A stretch of 64,000 nt of DNA from Christensenella sp. UBA6345 (GCA_002437945.1 DJSB01000033.1:1-64000), one strand, 5' to 3'; counted from the first letter of the stretch, positions 29,401-35,562 are shown. Program-made: numbers and translations. Notes: generated by a model not told the origin, from the sequence alone.

Positions 29401-30066
29401 GTGTGCAATGTAATCCGGACAATAGAATTCTTCTTTTGGAGTGCCTGCAGTTAATATCTGTAAAGCATTAGGGTCTCCACTTTTTATGGTTATGTCTTTA
29501 TAAGATTCTAACAAACTAGTTTCATTACCAGTGTTAGGATTTAATGCTAAATTAGGATTGGTAAATACATATAACCCAAAACTATTAGAACCAGCATTAA
29601 TCAATTTTTCTTCATCAGCACCATCATAGTCAGATGCAAGTACTAATCCATTGTTAGGAATAGGAACATCAACTAAAATCTTCAAGTTAGTGGACGAAAC
29701 AACAAGTTGTGTTTTTGCTTGGATAACAACTTCACCGCCAATATTATTGCCATTGGCATCTTTTTTAAGTTTAATAGTAAATGGTTCACCAGCCTTAACT
29801 GTGCTAGGAATTTCAACTATATTGCTACCATCTGCATAAACCAATTTAAGTTCGACATCTAACTGATTGGCGTTGGCAGGCAAAAAGTTAATGGTTGTAG
29901 TATAATCATCAACCACTCTGACTTTATCAGTTTCCCAAGAAAGTGCGGTAATATTAATTTTTTTATTACTGAACACACCAGTAATAGCCGCTATACCCGC
30001 AGCGACACCTATTAAGGCAATCAAACTACCGAGTACAATACCAATAATTTTTAATGCTTTTTTCAT
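20488..30066 (-). CDS. Giant N-anchored extracellular protein (about 3192 residues)
   Basis: This gene takes 15 percent of the window. The start MKKALKIIG follows GGAG by 6 bases; a GTG four codons earlier overlaps that site. Residues about 7-32 form one membrane span, with no lipobox and no obvious cleavage. The rest is exported, beta-rich and heavy in Asn, Asp, Thr, Ser and Tyr. The first exported segment (INFLPANAN, about residues 59-67) resembles a BIG2 Ig-like fold, suggesting a long string of beta-sandwich domains; I cannot delimit them. A Cys/His cluster lies at about residues 215-241. There is no LPXTG, SLH or other C-terminal anchor, and the protein ends TVTFTLTYNS. An adhesin or surface-layer role is inference. 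Confidence 0.85.
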   Translation of the reverse strand: MKKALKIIGIVLGSLIALIGVAAGIAAITGVFSNKKINITALSWETDKVRVVDDYTTTINFLPANANQLDVELKLVYADGSNIVEIPSTVKAGEPFTIKLKKDANGNNIGGEVVIQAKTQLVVSSTNLKILVDVPIPNNGLVLASDYDGADEEKLINAGSNSFGLYVFTNPNLALNPNTGNETSLLESYKDITIKSGDPNALQILTAGTPKEEFYCPDYIAHGHKGPFKDANGNYLGSTCHGKRLSKHKFIEYTAKAVTSARAPVIISAKALRTYSMQDEYVDENDTKYYDAENNFKREEYYTDLSNYISEYQDYIKADTRPYYNTINGTLEYENGAAFITAITQTNSAGENYIKINDTISAQKNAAYFYMYVESKSIFNIEEIDIKEVKSTVTSKVEFEPHGDLNQYNVNELQSTFGLSLIPTNQEDFTPENLKYRLNEIRILPIKNKSETSTSTFDFDLSNIFEIENPTSIDNPVWKIRCINPISNEDRLKGNYRLRFYIPSSKVKTELDYYTPGDKFVDIGVEATEVIVSDLRLFTSQTNPQNALDTTMITNTTNVGGRSYRQELDSTRYELTGPDGKTPTYTLVKFFVTDTSAKTKDGATDTSFFKVKLCADGGTPILKQMPYNTTKINAYEIDYYVGGKCTLEAINSTNGDSLEVFAAVVKTDYLGRPIDVNGVSEGEEGYNGVYQIAAQSNKISINIYTHLEKLNFYTVNTIDGEEQYTLRNVSDTGDASTTDTIQLLAGEEYKMVATPFYLNTSGTFDAGNKNYVNGTVIDYKTNLTEAMKLAQSGLQITPNSFVANSTDISLKISYMEEKVWFDLGVTAKVNKSAPANYTPVGFDLKAIASSNSELTSVFNSSRSSVNMIVNYAAIDSFVLETEVNTPEHKIAPRVGSLEVGGQSHTIIWKEQFENGRYSDNQFYINVNYDFDIQKGVDDNQFNAKIDKAYRNAEYIQNYLKPFTDKRSLDTELISINWTVDFEGNPPSPTDKPTDYLDVVTNSSVNDGTLIAGVLKPIKGTKDGVKLRATCTLGVYKTNSGFIYKHTLSTVIVLYQNDVVFSSYSEVNINESTKGYVLNNSNNENIQELTAGTPIDLFEEFKLKDGNNSNYYIYNDIAKTYETANAPNNITTTKRITATLAGYDEIQAYCTYEIDNVNALSFIGADGNLLSAKKTQTINGKLRVQASYLTADTRVKITITSPFGDTQGFYYINVKSSVTIDKPAGNIVTSTTSEHEGVIDLSKIITVKQAKQTDNGDGTVTKETIDLKTSFEIDASTSGFADMLVDDVETINVYDPNEFTHDENDTTTYPKTVKLTTEIKPREVLNSKPVNLKLKYYIPYEVKTTDSDGNEQIILRYKEEVIEKIDNTVIAMVVEPGYELTLNTAIKDKTSTPLKLSSGLDYNFFKNETYQDETKFSGGNGNIVDSFIKIKNKTTNETLSIEDTVKVIGKLVTMQYDYPTDDKNYTALFPGDADTAIKSGIMRTRSISSNLNIPIVVKFNSVASDDYIAGDKNSSTIYVNVSASVEYHINAYENEYFNEESKIQYFQNYNCDRKIGESGYDGIIELGNYDITLFDSTSPLDNIISLRGVDNNELLGQLFNQYVLTRYDGDGYFSVTDDDNCEIIITKNKDGSLQKLVLRIKNSVNDDVRYKLLIDTEINPVNAPYEYAFILKPNYKLVTNYPLVDSSEKVMNNSRVDLLSNYINDNNRIQTYIGNSLVTITKVDGSSTQYQLTYKDENNEDLDITKLVDITNGKYITFSIITGSEFGTIENNRTLVITKAPEKTTDSLVVRATLFNGAYIDYNFEIYKNLPTVSVNTPSEVIEVYGNNTYNLLDYVSLSDDNIDGLKYVFKYNNTDNLGLTVLDNRSSYRVSSNNEIIYNTGNQLNVKFDDTSEEKGVLVSFRIWTNQHVSGESYSTLKIKVFPDLRITVNENVDRIVSGNETTILSHSDSSAWLQLANENMSDIKVGIKEIAYSEKVLDGNEVKTVAKTYSIDDPKTDSYSTYNIDINTVLYEQDSDTKLYRYVNKSRKLNLIFDTTNDSVTLKSNNVGSVYKLTFYVRKSYNGENYYYTYTINLVPDIDLHSNYLGKGGSAYNLTSASAQENTIGYRTITLNGYGREGDKIIDPTDYSGTALNYSDTGSKHVTVRGYAYELNSSNTKQNSEIITTNVDKGQFNVTVKAINQSTKIFANYYADWGNDSADPYEEIINLVINPNISNDGFKYDNNNTVVNEFTAYAGSVIEIDTTSGLKLIENGYTALSQGQQTNASGSYSNMANVLLNTKAGGEEELYYQYQSIVTSAGTIDCIILKSVPEATTIEIPYYYDLTGKRSGLVNMEDSNNRLYEGVDYYNPNNKIKIKILPGLSSIEYNVNGSTPTPNKPENSIDLTEYFAQLFNTDNISSGSSFNIDNIKNVSDIGNFGNGLTAPNGVKIIDLFNLGYFTGNGSDMGNTKDWITSNTLLKPQLVKGIQYTVEISLGDTKNGQVEYNNFKSVENASNYYYLSDDNSTIYFIPPTISNNNTLLAKITVKLPGVNASQVVYIRYQFSGNYYIPNTDQKNFAIGNGGTIIVTPKGFDVTNNNGIVYDTANNQIVLDFTKTSSTSYDGLFTYGYQLGTMRDDSQSLNKAEYLNDKNVISIQKGNDIYYYYILDGVQLQYELLTSSKYVSIKEGKLIIDPCYALETYDASKYEFTLRVSVGSITQNYTIKLVPIILSVRATITDNVMEVFFVDKNASLTTPIQVDNANITVESVSSSDVSTNISEEEKAIVNQWIQSAQYNTGSYRFVVKIVPDCKQLYRSITTAFNIKVIVGKDSDNWQLEESTKAISSEGTVLTSSYDPEFGLYENKVSYNPNTSSSVISVNLTNNFGDTTMDNLLFTNAFSSSEYNTKLYLYENNSGIDYSKYIKLTKDGVDIQLEGVVLNNGTVLKYEESFALTYVKYSELKQNDSTIIDPSYVVLSDSTVMGYEEYSRLQTESSVEDPLYVIMVNKDMKNNGSYSNDIIDLRTIGAVESQYYSIDSSTYKYVVKGNQVLNDIILDYTAKLVVISKTDPAISYTLIREFSVKLVKNAGVSNIKDSYSANVVDNKFTINLTGDDRITVTGNTNIVFKPISDGLYADKDTSTTDVENTIVFSEIQTNAGFISTISCDISGFNSLVHDLHLISFKAHVYYKAENGYVYTGTSDPNYVTTVTFTLTYNS

Positions 30067-30207
30067 TTGTTTCTCCACTTATTTATTAAACAAACTAAAG
30101 TAAATTATTATTTAATTTAATATGTGCTACTAACAGAATATTATTAATAGCACAACCAAATTTTTCGGTTATCAAATATCTAACTATATCTATATACTTG
30201 TAATAGA
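30067..30207. other. Leader region of the giant gene, non-coding
   Basis: This AT-rich stretch between the giant gene and the palindromic array holds a hairpin with 7-base arms TGTGCTA/TAGCACA (about 30123-30153) and no open frame. No promoter close to the gene is convincing, so its transcripts may come from the promoter at 30763-30791. Confidence 0.5.
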
Positions 30208-30231
30208 CCATCATAAATCAACTAAAAGCGA

Positions 30232-30327
30232 GCGTAGCAATATTTTCGGATAACTGATGGCTATCAAATTTAAGTATGGCATTTCGGAACGAAATGCTGT
30301 GTCCGTATGGACACAATAGACGTAGTC
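30232..30327 (+). repeat. 96-base perfect direct repeat, copy 1
   Basis: Identical to 30655-30750, 423 bases away. It carries most of hairpin domain A, the left outer arm, hairpins 1 and 2 and half of hairpin 3. Beyond 30327 the sequence diverges and hairpin 3 is broken. Confidence 0.95.
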
Positions 30328-30654
30328 ATAACTTTTTAATCACTTAAATTATATTATCTGAAGTTGTCGGCAAGCAGTCCGAAGGAATATTTGCCAGCAA
30401 CTGATGTTTATTCAAACTATGATGCCACGAGTTATCGTGGAATTGCAATTTGCAATTTGATTTATGAACATAGTGAATAAAGCAACATCATATTGTTTAT
30501 ACCAAAGAAGTTTATACAAGCGACACGCAGTGTCATTTGATATAAACTGACGCAGAATCAAATTTAAGTATGGATTTAAAGATGATACACTAATAAATAT
30601 ATCCTTTTTTGACATCTTCTTAAATTATATTGCCGGAAGTTAGACGAAAGCAGT

Positions 30655-30750
30655 GCGTAGCAATATTTTCGGATAACTGATGGCTATCAAATTTAAGTAT
30701 GGCATTTCGGAACGAAATGCTGTGTCCGTATGGACACAATAGACGTAGTC
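30655..30750 (+). repeat. 96-base perfect direct repeat, copy 2
   Basis: Identical to 30232-30327. In this copy all structures are intact, and the cloverleaf at 30690-30765 is complete. Confidence 0.95.
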
Positions 30751-30765
30751 TATCATACTTAAATT
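30690..30765. other. Perfect 76-base cloverleaf, four helices without unpaired junction bases
   Basis: The outer stem is 30690-30701 with 30754-30765 (12 pairs). Inside it hairpins lie end to end: 30702-30720 (8 pairs, loop GAA), 30721-30738 (7 pairs, loop GTAT) and 30739-30753 (6 pairs, loop GTA). Every base is either paired or in a 3-4 base loop. It is not a tRNA: there is no T-arm consensus or 7-base anticodon loop. Confidence 0.85.
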
Positions 30766-30791
30766 ATACTTTTCTCCATAATAATTGTCAA
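30763..30791 (-). promoter_or_regulatory. Perfect consensus promoter pointing into the array
   Basis: TTGACA (30786-30791), a 17-base spacer and TATAAT (30763-30768) match the sigma-70 consensus exactly. The -10 box overlaps the right arm of the cloverleaf outer stem. It would transcribe the array and then, if not stopped, the giant gene with a leader near 690 bases. Confidence 0.75.
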
Positions 30792-30904
30792 ACTTAAAAC
30801 ATAATATATAGCCATATATAAAAGTTTTTGTAATAAGATAATATATATAATATTTATCACAATTTACATATAAAAATAGTTTAGAAAAAAACCAAAAAAT
30901 AAAA

Positions 30905-30939
30905 AAAGTTTTAAAGCAAATATTTTACTTTAAAACTTT
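30905..30939 (-). terminator. Terminator after the gene at 30947-31570
   Basis: Twelve perfect pairs (AAAGTTTTAAAG with CTTTAAAACTTT) enclose an 11-base loop, followed on the minus strand by a long T-rich run. It insulates the array from upstream transcription. Confidence 0.9.
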
Positions 30940-30946
30940 AACAAAT

Positions 30947-31570
30947 TTATCTAGTTTTTTCTAATCTATTATATTTTTCCATTAAGATTTTATTTTCGAT
31001 TTTCTTTTGATTGATAATTTTTTGAGACTCTTCATCTATTTCCATTTTTGGAACTATCATCTCATAAAATTCTGGTCCTTTTTTAGAAAATTCAAAAAGT
31101 ATACGACTTACAATACCAAAAGAAATACCGCTATGATCCTGACTACAGAAAATTTTCTTTGCTTCTTTAAAATCTGGATTACTATCTAAAGATTCCATAA
31201 TTTTTAAAGCATCTTCAAGGTCTTGTCCATGATACATTCCTTTCGCTCTTGCTTCTACACATTTTGCCCAATCTTTTTGTCTTTCAGGATAAATAATCTT
31301 ATTACCACGTTCAATCCATTGTGGTATTTTATCCAAAGCATCTTTATTCTCTTTTTCTCTTTCTTGTATCATTTCTTCAACTTGTTTATCATATTCTGCT
31401 TTAGTACAACCCATTACTGCTTGATAAGCAGAATCCATTGTTACTGTTTCAGAATCCAACTTTTGTCCATTAAACTCACAAGTTGCTTTAATTCCTTTAG
31501 CACGTAAATCTATTAAACATTCTACAGTTTCATCTAATGTGTGCTTTGGTTTAATTTGTCCTAAATCCAT
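30947..31570 (-). CDS. Orphan hypothetical cytoplasmic protein
   Basis: The 207-residue protein has no signal or membrane segment. It is highly charged, with many Lys and Glu, and largely helical. It starts MDLGQIKPKHTLDETVECL, and a distinct segment KIFCSQDHSGISFGIVSRIL lies near residues 139-158. I do not recognise a family. GGAGG is well placed before the ATG, and both a strong promoter and a strong terminator bound it, so it is very likely a real monocistronic gene. It sits between two large surface-protein genes and next to the palindromic array. Confidence 0.7.
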   Translation of the reverse strand: MDLGQIKPKHTLDETVECLIDLRAKGIKATCEFNGQKLDSETVTMDSAYQAVMGCTKAEYDKQVEEMIQEREKENKDALDKIPQWIERGNKIIYPERQKDWAKCVEARAKGMYHGQDLEDALKIMESLDSNPDFKEAKKIFCSQDHSGISFGIVSRILFEFSKKGPEFYEMIVPKMEIDEESQKIINQKKIENKILMEKYNRLEKTR

Positions 31571-31607
31571 AAATATTTATCCTCCACCAATTATATTAAT
31601 TATAAAT

Positions 31608-31636
31608 ATTATAGCATACATTATATGGAATTTCAA
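31608..31636 (-). promoter_or_regulatory. Promoter of the orphan gene
   Basis: TTGAAA (31631-31636), a 17-base spacer and TATAAT (31608-31613) with an extended TGC before it. Confidence 0.65.
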
Positions 31637-31685
31637 TACATTAATTTTTTCAATATAAACAATTATTATATTAATTGTTAAATAA

Positions 31686-34600
31686 TTATTCTCCAGTTGT
31701 ATATTGTAAATCTAAAGTATTATCATAATTAATTTTTGATTTTTCATCATCAGATACTATCCCTTTACAACAATAAATACCTATAACACTATAATTAATA
31801 TCACCAAATAAATTAATATTTTTAATAGTAATATTGTCAATAATTGTGCCATAGTTTCTGTACATAATGCCACCAACTTCCAACTTATTGACATTAACTT
31901 CACTATCTTTAGTAATATTAATATCTAAATCAATATTAGAAATCGTAGAGTCTTTTCTTCCAGAATATACAATTCCACCAATATGTTGTCTACTTTGACA
32001 ACAAGTTAGATTCAAAGTAATATCTACGTCGTTTGTAATCTTATTATTATCAAAAACTATACCAGCAAACTTATTAAATCCGCTAGATATAAGCGTACCT
32101 GTAATATTGCTTATAGTATTATTATTGGTAGACGCAATTGATGAAAAACAAATTTTAAAATTATCAGATTTATTATTAAAGATTATTTCTGTATTATTAA
32201 ATGTTACATTTTTAATATTACCATTATTAGTTATACATAATAATGAAGAATTATATCCCGTATTAATATCTTCCAAAAGTACCGTCATATTGTAATTATC
32301 AAATATAACATTATCTATTGTTCCATAGTTATCATTTACTATTAATGTAAAATCATTATTGGCATATGTATTTTCAGTAATTGATGTACTTCCCGATATC
32401 ATCATATTTTTCACAACTGCATTAATACCTAATTTATTAAAAATAGTACGTTTAAGATTAATTAATTTTTTATTATTAAAATCAATTTCACCATTATAAT
32501 TATCTACAAGATAATCATTGGTTACATTATTAAAATCCAAATCTGCAGTGACAATATAATTTTTATCAGGTTCAATATTGATTAAATCATTAACAGAAGA
32601 AATTGAATAAATTTCTTTATATTCTACAGTATATACTACACTATCAAGTATTTTATCATTACATATAGCACTGATGGTAACATTACCACAGCCTACAAAA
32701 TTAACTACACTATCTTGTACATATGCGATTTCTGTATTACTACTAACAATTGTAAATGTATCTGTACATTTATATTGATCATATTTAAGAGTTATCTTAT
32801 AATCAAGTAATATATTAGATATAAAGAAATAATTAATTGTAGCATCTTCATTTAAAAAGTCAAAATCAACTATTGGATTAGTCACAACAATGTTCACAAC
32901 ATATGTGATAGACATATCACAATATTGTACTTTGATAGTATATTTACCTAGTGAATCAAATATATATTTAGAATTGTTAACAATTGCTTTATCATTAACA
33001 AATATAATAGTTTCGTAGTCATTTAATTCAATTTGATTGCTGAATACACTACCTGTTAAATAAATACTTGAATTTAATTCACAAGTTAACTCTTGATTAT
33101 CTGATACTATTTTATCATCAAAATATGCGCAGATGTGAGTAGGAACATACTTAACATTAACTGTTAAATTCTTGATAACTTCACCACATTTTAAACTAAT
33201 TATTGCAATACCCTTGCATTTAGCAATGATTGTGTTATCAGTAATTTCTATTATGTCACTATCGCAAACAATTTCTACATTCTTATCTATTGCATAGATA
33301 GGCTCAACATCATAATTAAGTTGATACGTATCTAATCCTTTATCCCCATTGATATATAGGTCAATGGTTTCATTATCAACATTAATTGAAGATACCTTAA
33401 TTGGTTCGACATTAATTTTATATGAAATACTATAGTTTGTAATATCATTACTTACTATATTTAATGTACTAATACCCAATTTCTTTGCATATAGTTTATT
33501 TTCTTTTACTTCTACACTATCGCCAACAATAGTATATTTAAGGCAATTAGGTTTAACATCAACACCTTTATGACTTAAATTAATATCGGCATATACCAAC
33601 TCATTTTCGCTGATATCAAGATTATAATAATCTTCTGATGGCAAATATAAAGTATAGACATTATCTTTTGGTAATAATTCCTGTTCATTAAACAATGAAA
33701 AATTAATACCTGTTATTGTATTATAGACATTGACAGTAAAATCACTAGTTGCATTTTTATTAGAAATATCACAGATATTATTATAAGTAGCAGTAATATT
33801 ATAATTACCAGTTGTATTAAAAGTAATTTCAAATTTATTATCACTAATATATTTATAATTGCAATTATTAAATGTAATCAATGAATAATCATTTAATGAA
33901 GTATTTATTGTAGCGATATATGTTGTTTTTGTATAATATTCTTCACAATTATTGTTATCTAGGCTTAACTCAAAATCTATTGTATTAATAGGTTCTTTTA
34001 CTATTACATTAATTGATTTTGTTAATTCGCCTGTTTTGGATAACACTTTTATAGTAACATTACATTCGCCTGATTTAATTGCAGTAAAAGTGCCATCAAC
34101 AATAGAAAGTGTATCGTTAGATATAGTTATATCTCTAGATAAATTATAATCACTCGGAACAACATCATAAGTAAAATTGCCAGTATCGCCTACAAACATA
34201 GTTACACTATCATTAACTTTAAAATTATTAAATTTAATATTAGTAATATCTTCAGCATAATGATTATCAACTACTGTAACTGAAAAACTTTTACTAATAT
34301 GCACGTGGTCAGCAGTTGATACTTCTACACTAACAGTATCTTGGCCTACTTTTATAGGTACAATTTCGCCAGTTATATAGTTATATTCAACACAATCATT
34401 AACACTTGTAACAGTAATGTCACAATTATAATCCAAAGGTAATATAGTTAGATTATTGTAAGCATTTTCTTTTAAATCTACAATAATATTATCTTTAACA
34501 AAACTTAAATCTGTAGCAAATATTGGCTTTACACTTACTGTAAAAGTTGTGGTTGTAGTTTTAAATGTATTATTACCAATCATAATAGATGCGGTTAATT

Positions 34601-34907
34601 TGAACGAACCTGTTTTATTAAATACAATCTTATCATTAATTATTGTCGCAACACTAGTATCATCTATACTATATGTTGGTCGAACAGTGGCATTACTTGG
34701 CAACACTGTAATATTAATATTATTAAGTGCTATTTCTTCGCCAACGAAATAATTATGCTTATCATTATCAAATTTAATATCACTAGCATAAACGATATTT
34801 GATTCAGCCAAGGCAAGTCCTGACGAATTATCTCCTTTGTTAGATGAACCACAACCGGTCAAAAGAAATATTGCACAAACTATAAATAAATATTTAAAAT
34901 ATCTCAT
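31686..34907 (-). CDS. Lipoprotein with Ig-like (BIG2-like) repeats and a GLUG/beta-helix-like C-terminus
   Basis: The 1073-residue protein has a signal peptide with lipobox LLTGC, placing Cys19 as the lipid anchor. Residues about 40-770 are a series of Ig-like modules of about 90 residues with the BIG2 pattern (NITVLPSNATVRPTY, YDVVPSDYN, LNYDVEPIYA). The last 280 residues form short repeating strands (GTIDNVIFDNYN, GNIKNVTFNNTE, GTIIDNITIKNIN) like GLUG or right-handed beta-helix repeats. This suggests an exposed stalk with an adhesive or glycan-facing head (inference). AGG precedes the ATG. The long Ile/Asn/Asp-rich composition resembles the giant protein downstream. Confidence 0.82.
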   Translation of the reverse strand: MRYFKYLFIVCAIFLLTGCGSSNKGDNSSGLALAESNIVYASDIKFDNDKHNYFVGEEIALNNINITVLPSNATVRPTYSIDDTSVATIINDKIVFNKTGSFKLTASIMIGNNTFKTTTTTFTVSVKPIFATDLSFVKDNIIVDLKENAYNNLTILPLDYNCDITVTSVNDCVEYNYITGEIVPIKVGQDTVSVEVSTADHVHISKSFSVTVVDNHYAEDITNIKFNNFKVNDSVTMFVGDTGNFTYDVVPSDYNLSRDITISNDTLSIVDGTFTAIKSGECNVTIKVLSKTGELTKSINVIVKEPINTIDFELSLDNNNCEEYYTKTTYIATINTSLNDYSLITFNNCNYKYISDNKFEITFNTTGNYNITATYNNICDISNKNATSDFTVNVYNTITGINFSLFNEQELLPKDNVYTLYLPSEDYYNLDISENELVYADINLSHKGVDVKPNCLKYTIVGDSVEVKENKLYAKKLGISTLNIVSNDITNYSISYKINVEPIKVSSINVDNETIDLYINGDKGLDTYQLNYDVEPIYAIDKNVEIVCDSDIIEITDNTIIAKCKGIAIISLKCGEVIKNLTVNVKYVPTHICAYFDDKIVSDNQELTCELNSSIYLTGSVFSNQIELNDYETIIFVNDKAIVNNSKYIFDSLGKYTIKVQYCDMSITYVVNIVVTNPIVDFDFLNEDATINYFFISNILLDYKITLKYDQYKCTDTFTIVSSNTEIAYVQDSVVNFVGCGNVTISAICNDKILDSVVYTVEYKEIYSISSVNDLINIEPDKNYIVTADLDFNNVTNDYLVDNYNGEIDFNNKKLINLKRTIFNKLGINAVVKNMMISGSTSITENTYANNDFTLIVNDNYGTIDNVIFDNYNMTVLLEDINTGYNSSLLCITNNGNIKNVTFNNTEIIFNNKSDNFKICFSSIASTNNNTISNITGTLISSGFNKFAGIVFDNNKITNDVDITLNLTCCQSRQHIGGIVYSGRKDSTISNIDLDINITKDSEVNVNKLEVGGIMYRNYGTIIDNITIKNINLFGDINYSVIGIYCCKGIVSDDEKSKINYDNTLDLQYTTGE

Positions 34908-34969
34908 TTTCCTATTAATAAGTCTATTAGTACAATAGAATTATTATTTATCCCCTATTTTATTTCGCA

Positions 34970-34999
34970 AAAAAAGGAGTAAGAAAAGCATCTTACCCC
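34970..34999 (-). terminator. Terminator of the S10-spc-alpha cluster
   Basis: Nine pairs (34976-34984 with 34991-34999, allowing G-U) and a 6-base loop lie 50 bases after rplQ and are followed by seven T on the minus strand. Confidence 0.85.
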
Positions 35000-35050
35000 T
35001 TCTTATAATTTAATTCTTTGTAATAATATTTTAAAAGTATATTTAAGATA

Positions 35051-35554
35051 TTAAACCAATTCAACAATAGCCATTAAAGCATTGTCACCATTACGTGTTC
35101 CAAGTTTAATAACTCTTGTATAACCACCACCATTGCCTAATTCTTCTTTACGTTTAGCATATTTTGGAGCATAAACGTTGAAGATCTTTTCAATAAGTGG
35201 ATTCTTGATATCTTGTGTACGAGCAACGAATGCACTCTTTGATTCTTTAGGTGCTCTAACTTCTTGGATATCAGTTAATTTAGCCATAATTCTTCTGCGA
35301 GCAGCAAGTTTTTTAGGGCCATCATTGATTACTTCACGATTAGAAGTAACACCCTTATCATTAACAACTTTTTTAGTTGTCTTAACAGTATCTTCATAAC
35401 TGTTGATTGCAGAAGTTAAAATCTTTTCAGCATAAGATTGAACATCTTTGGCTTTTTCAAATGTAGTTTCAATTCTACCATACCAAAGAAGATTAGTTGC
35501 CAAATTCTTTAATAATGCTGTACGTTGATCAGTAGGTCTTTGTAACTTTCTCAT
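35051..35554 (-). CDS. rplQ: 50S ribosomal protein L17
   Basis: The protein starts MRKLQRPTDQRTALLKNLAT, the usual L17 start. It has 167 residues instead of about 115-125. The extra length is a Lys-rich central insertion (about residues 57-110, with KTTKKVVNDKGV and KKLAARRRIMAKL) before the conserved end GGGYTRVIKLG. L17 lies near the peptide exit tunnel. It is the last gene of the cluster, 8 bases after rpoA, and is followed by the terminator. AGGAGG precedes the start. Confidence 0.95.
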   Translation of the reverse strand: MRKLQRPTDQRTALLKNLATNLLWYGRIETTFEKAKDVQSYAEKILTSAINSYEDTVKTTKKVVNDKGVTSNREVINDGPKKLAARRRIMAKLTDIQEVRAPKESKSAFVARTQDIKNPLIEKIFNVYAPKYAKRKEELGNGGGYTRVIKLGTRNGDNALMAIVELV

Positions 35555-35562
35555 ATTTCCTC

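Larger units (their letters stand above)
30208..30768. repeat. Array of three tandem hairpin-rich units (structured RNA or DNA-hairpin element)
   Basis: Three units (about 30208-30354, 30359-30630 and 30633-30768) each pair a hairpin domain A with a block closed by AATTTAAG/CTTAAATT and end in TTAAATTATA. Unit 2 carries larger inserts: 30403-30421 with 30469-30489 (a three-way junction holding CCACGA-GTTA-TCGTGG), and 30495-30506 with 30536-30547 (enclosing GACAC-GCA-GTGTC). Nearly all plus-strand loops are GNA, GNNA or GNAB. No credible protein, transposase or integrase lies within it. The promoter at 30763-30791 points into it on the minus strand. Confidence 0.75.

Noticed and set aside
30412..30615. 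67-codon minus-strand open frame inside the palindromic array
   Set aside because: Its codons are made of the hairpin arms of unit 2, the composition is unlike a protein domain, and no other unit keeps the frame.
30690..30765. Cloverleaf considered as a tRNA
   Set aside because: Loops have 3-4 bases, there is no anticodon loop of seven, no D or T arm consensus and no 3' CCA.
30208..30768. Array considered as CRISPR
   Set aside because: There are only two identical 96-base copies, no regular short repeats or spacers and no cas genes nearby.
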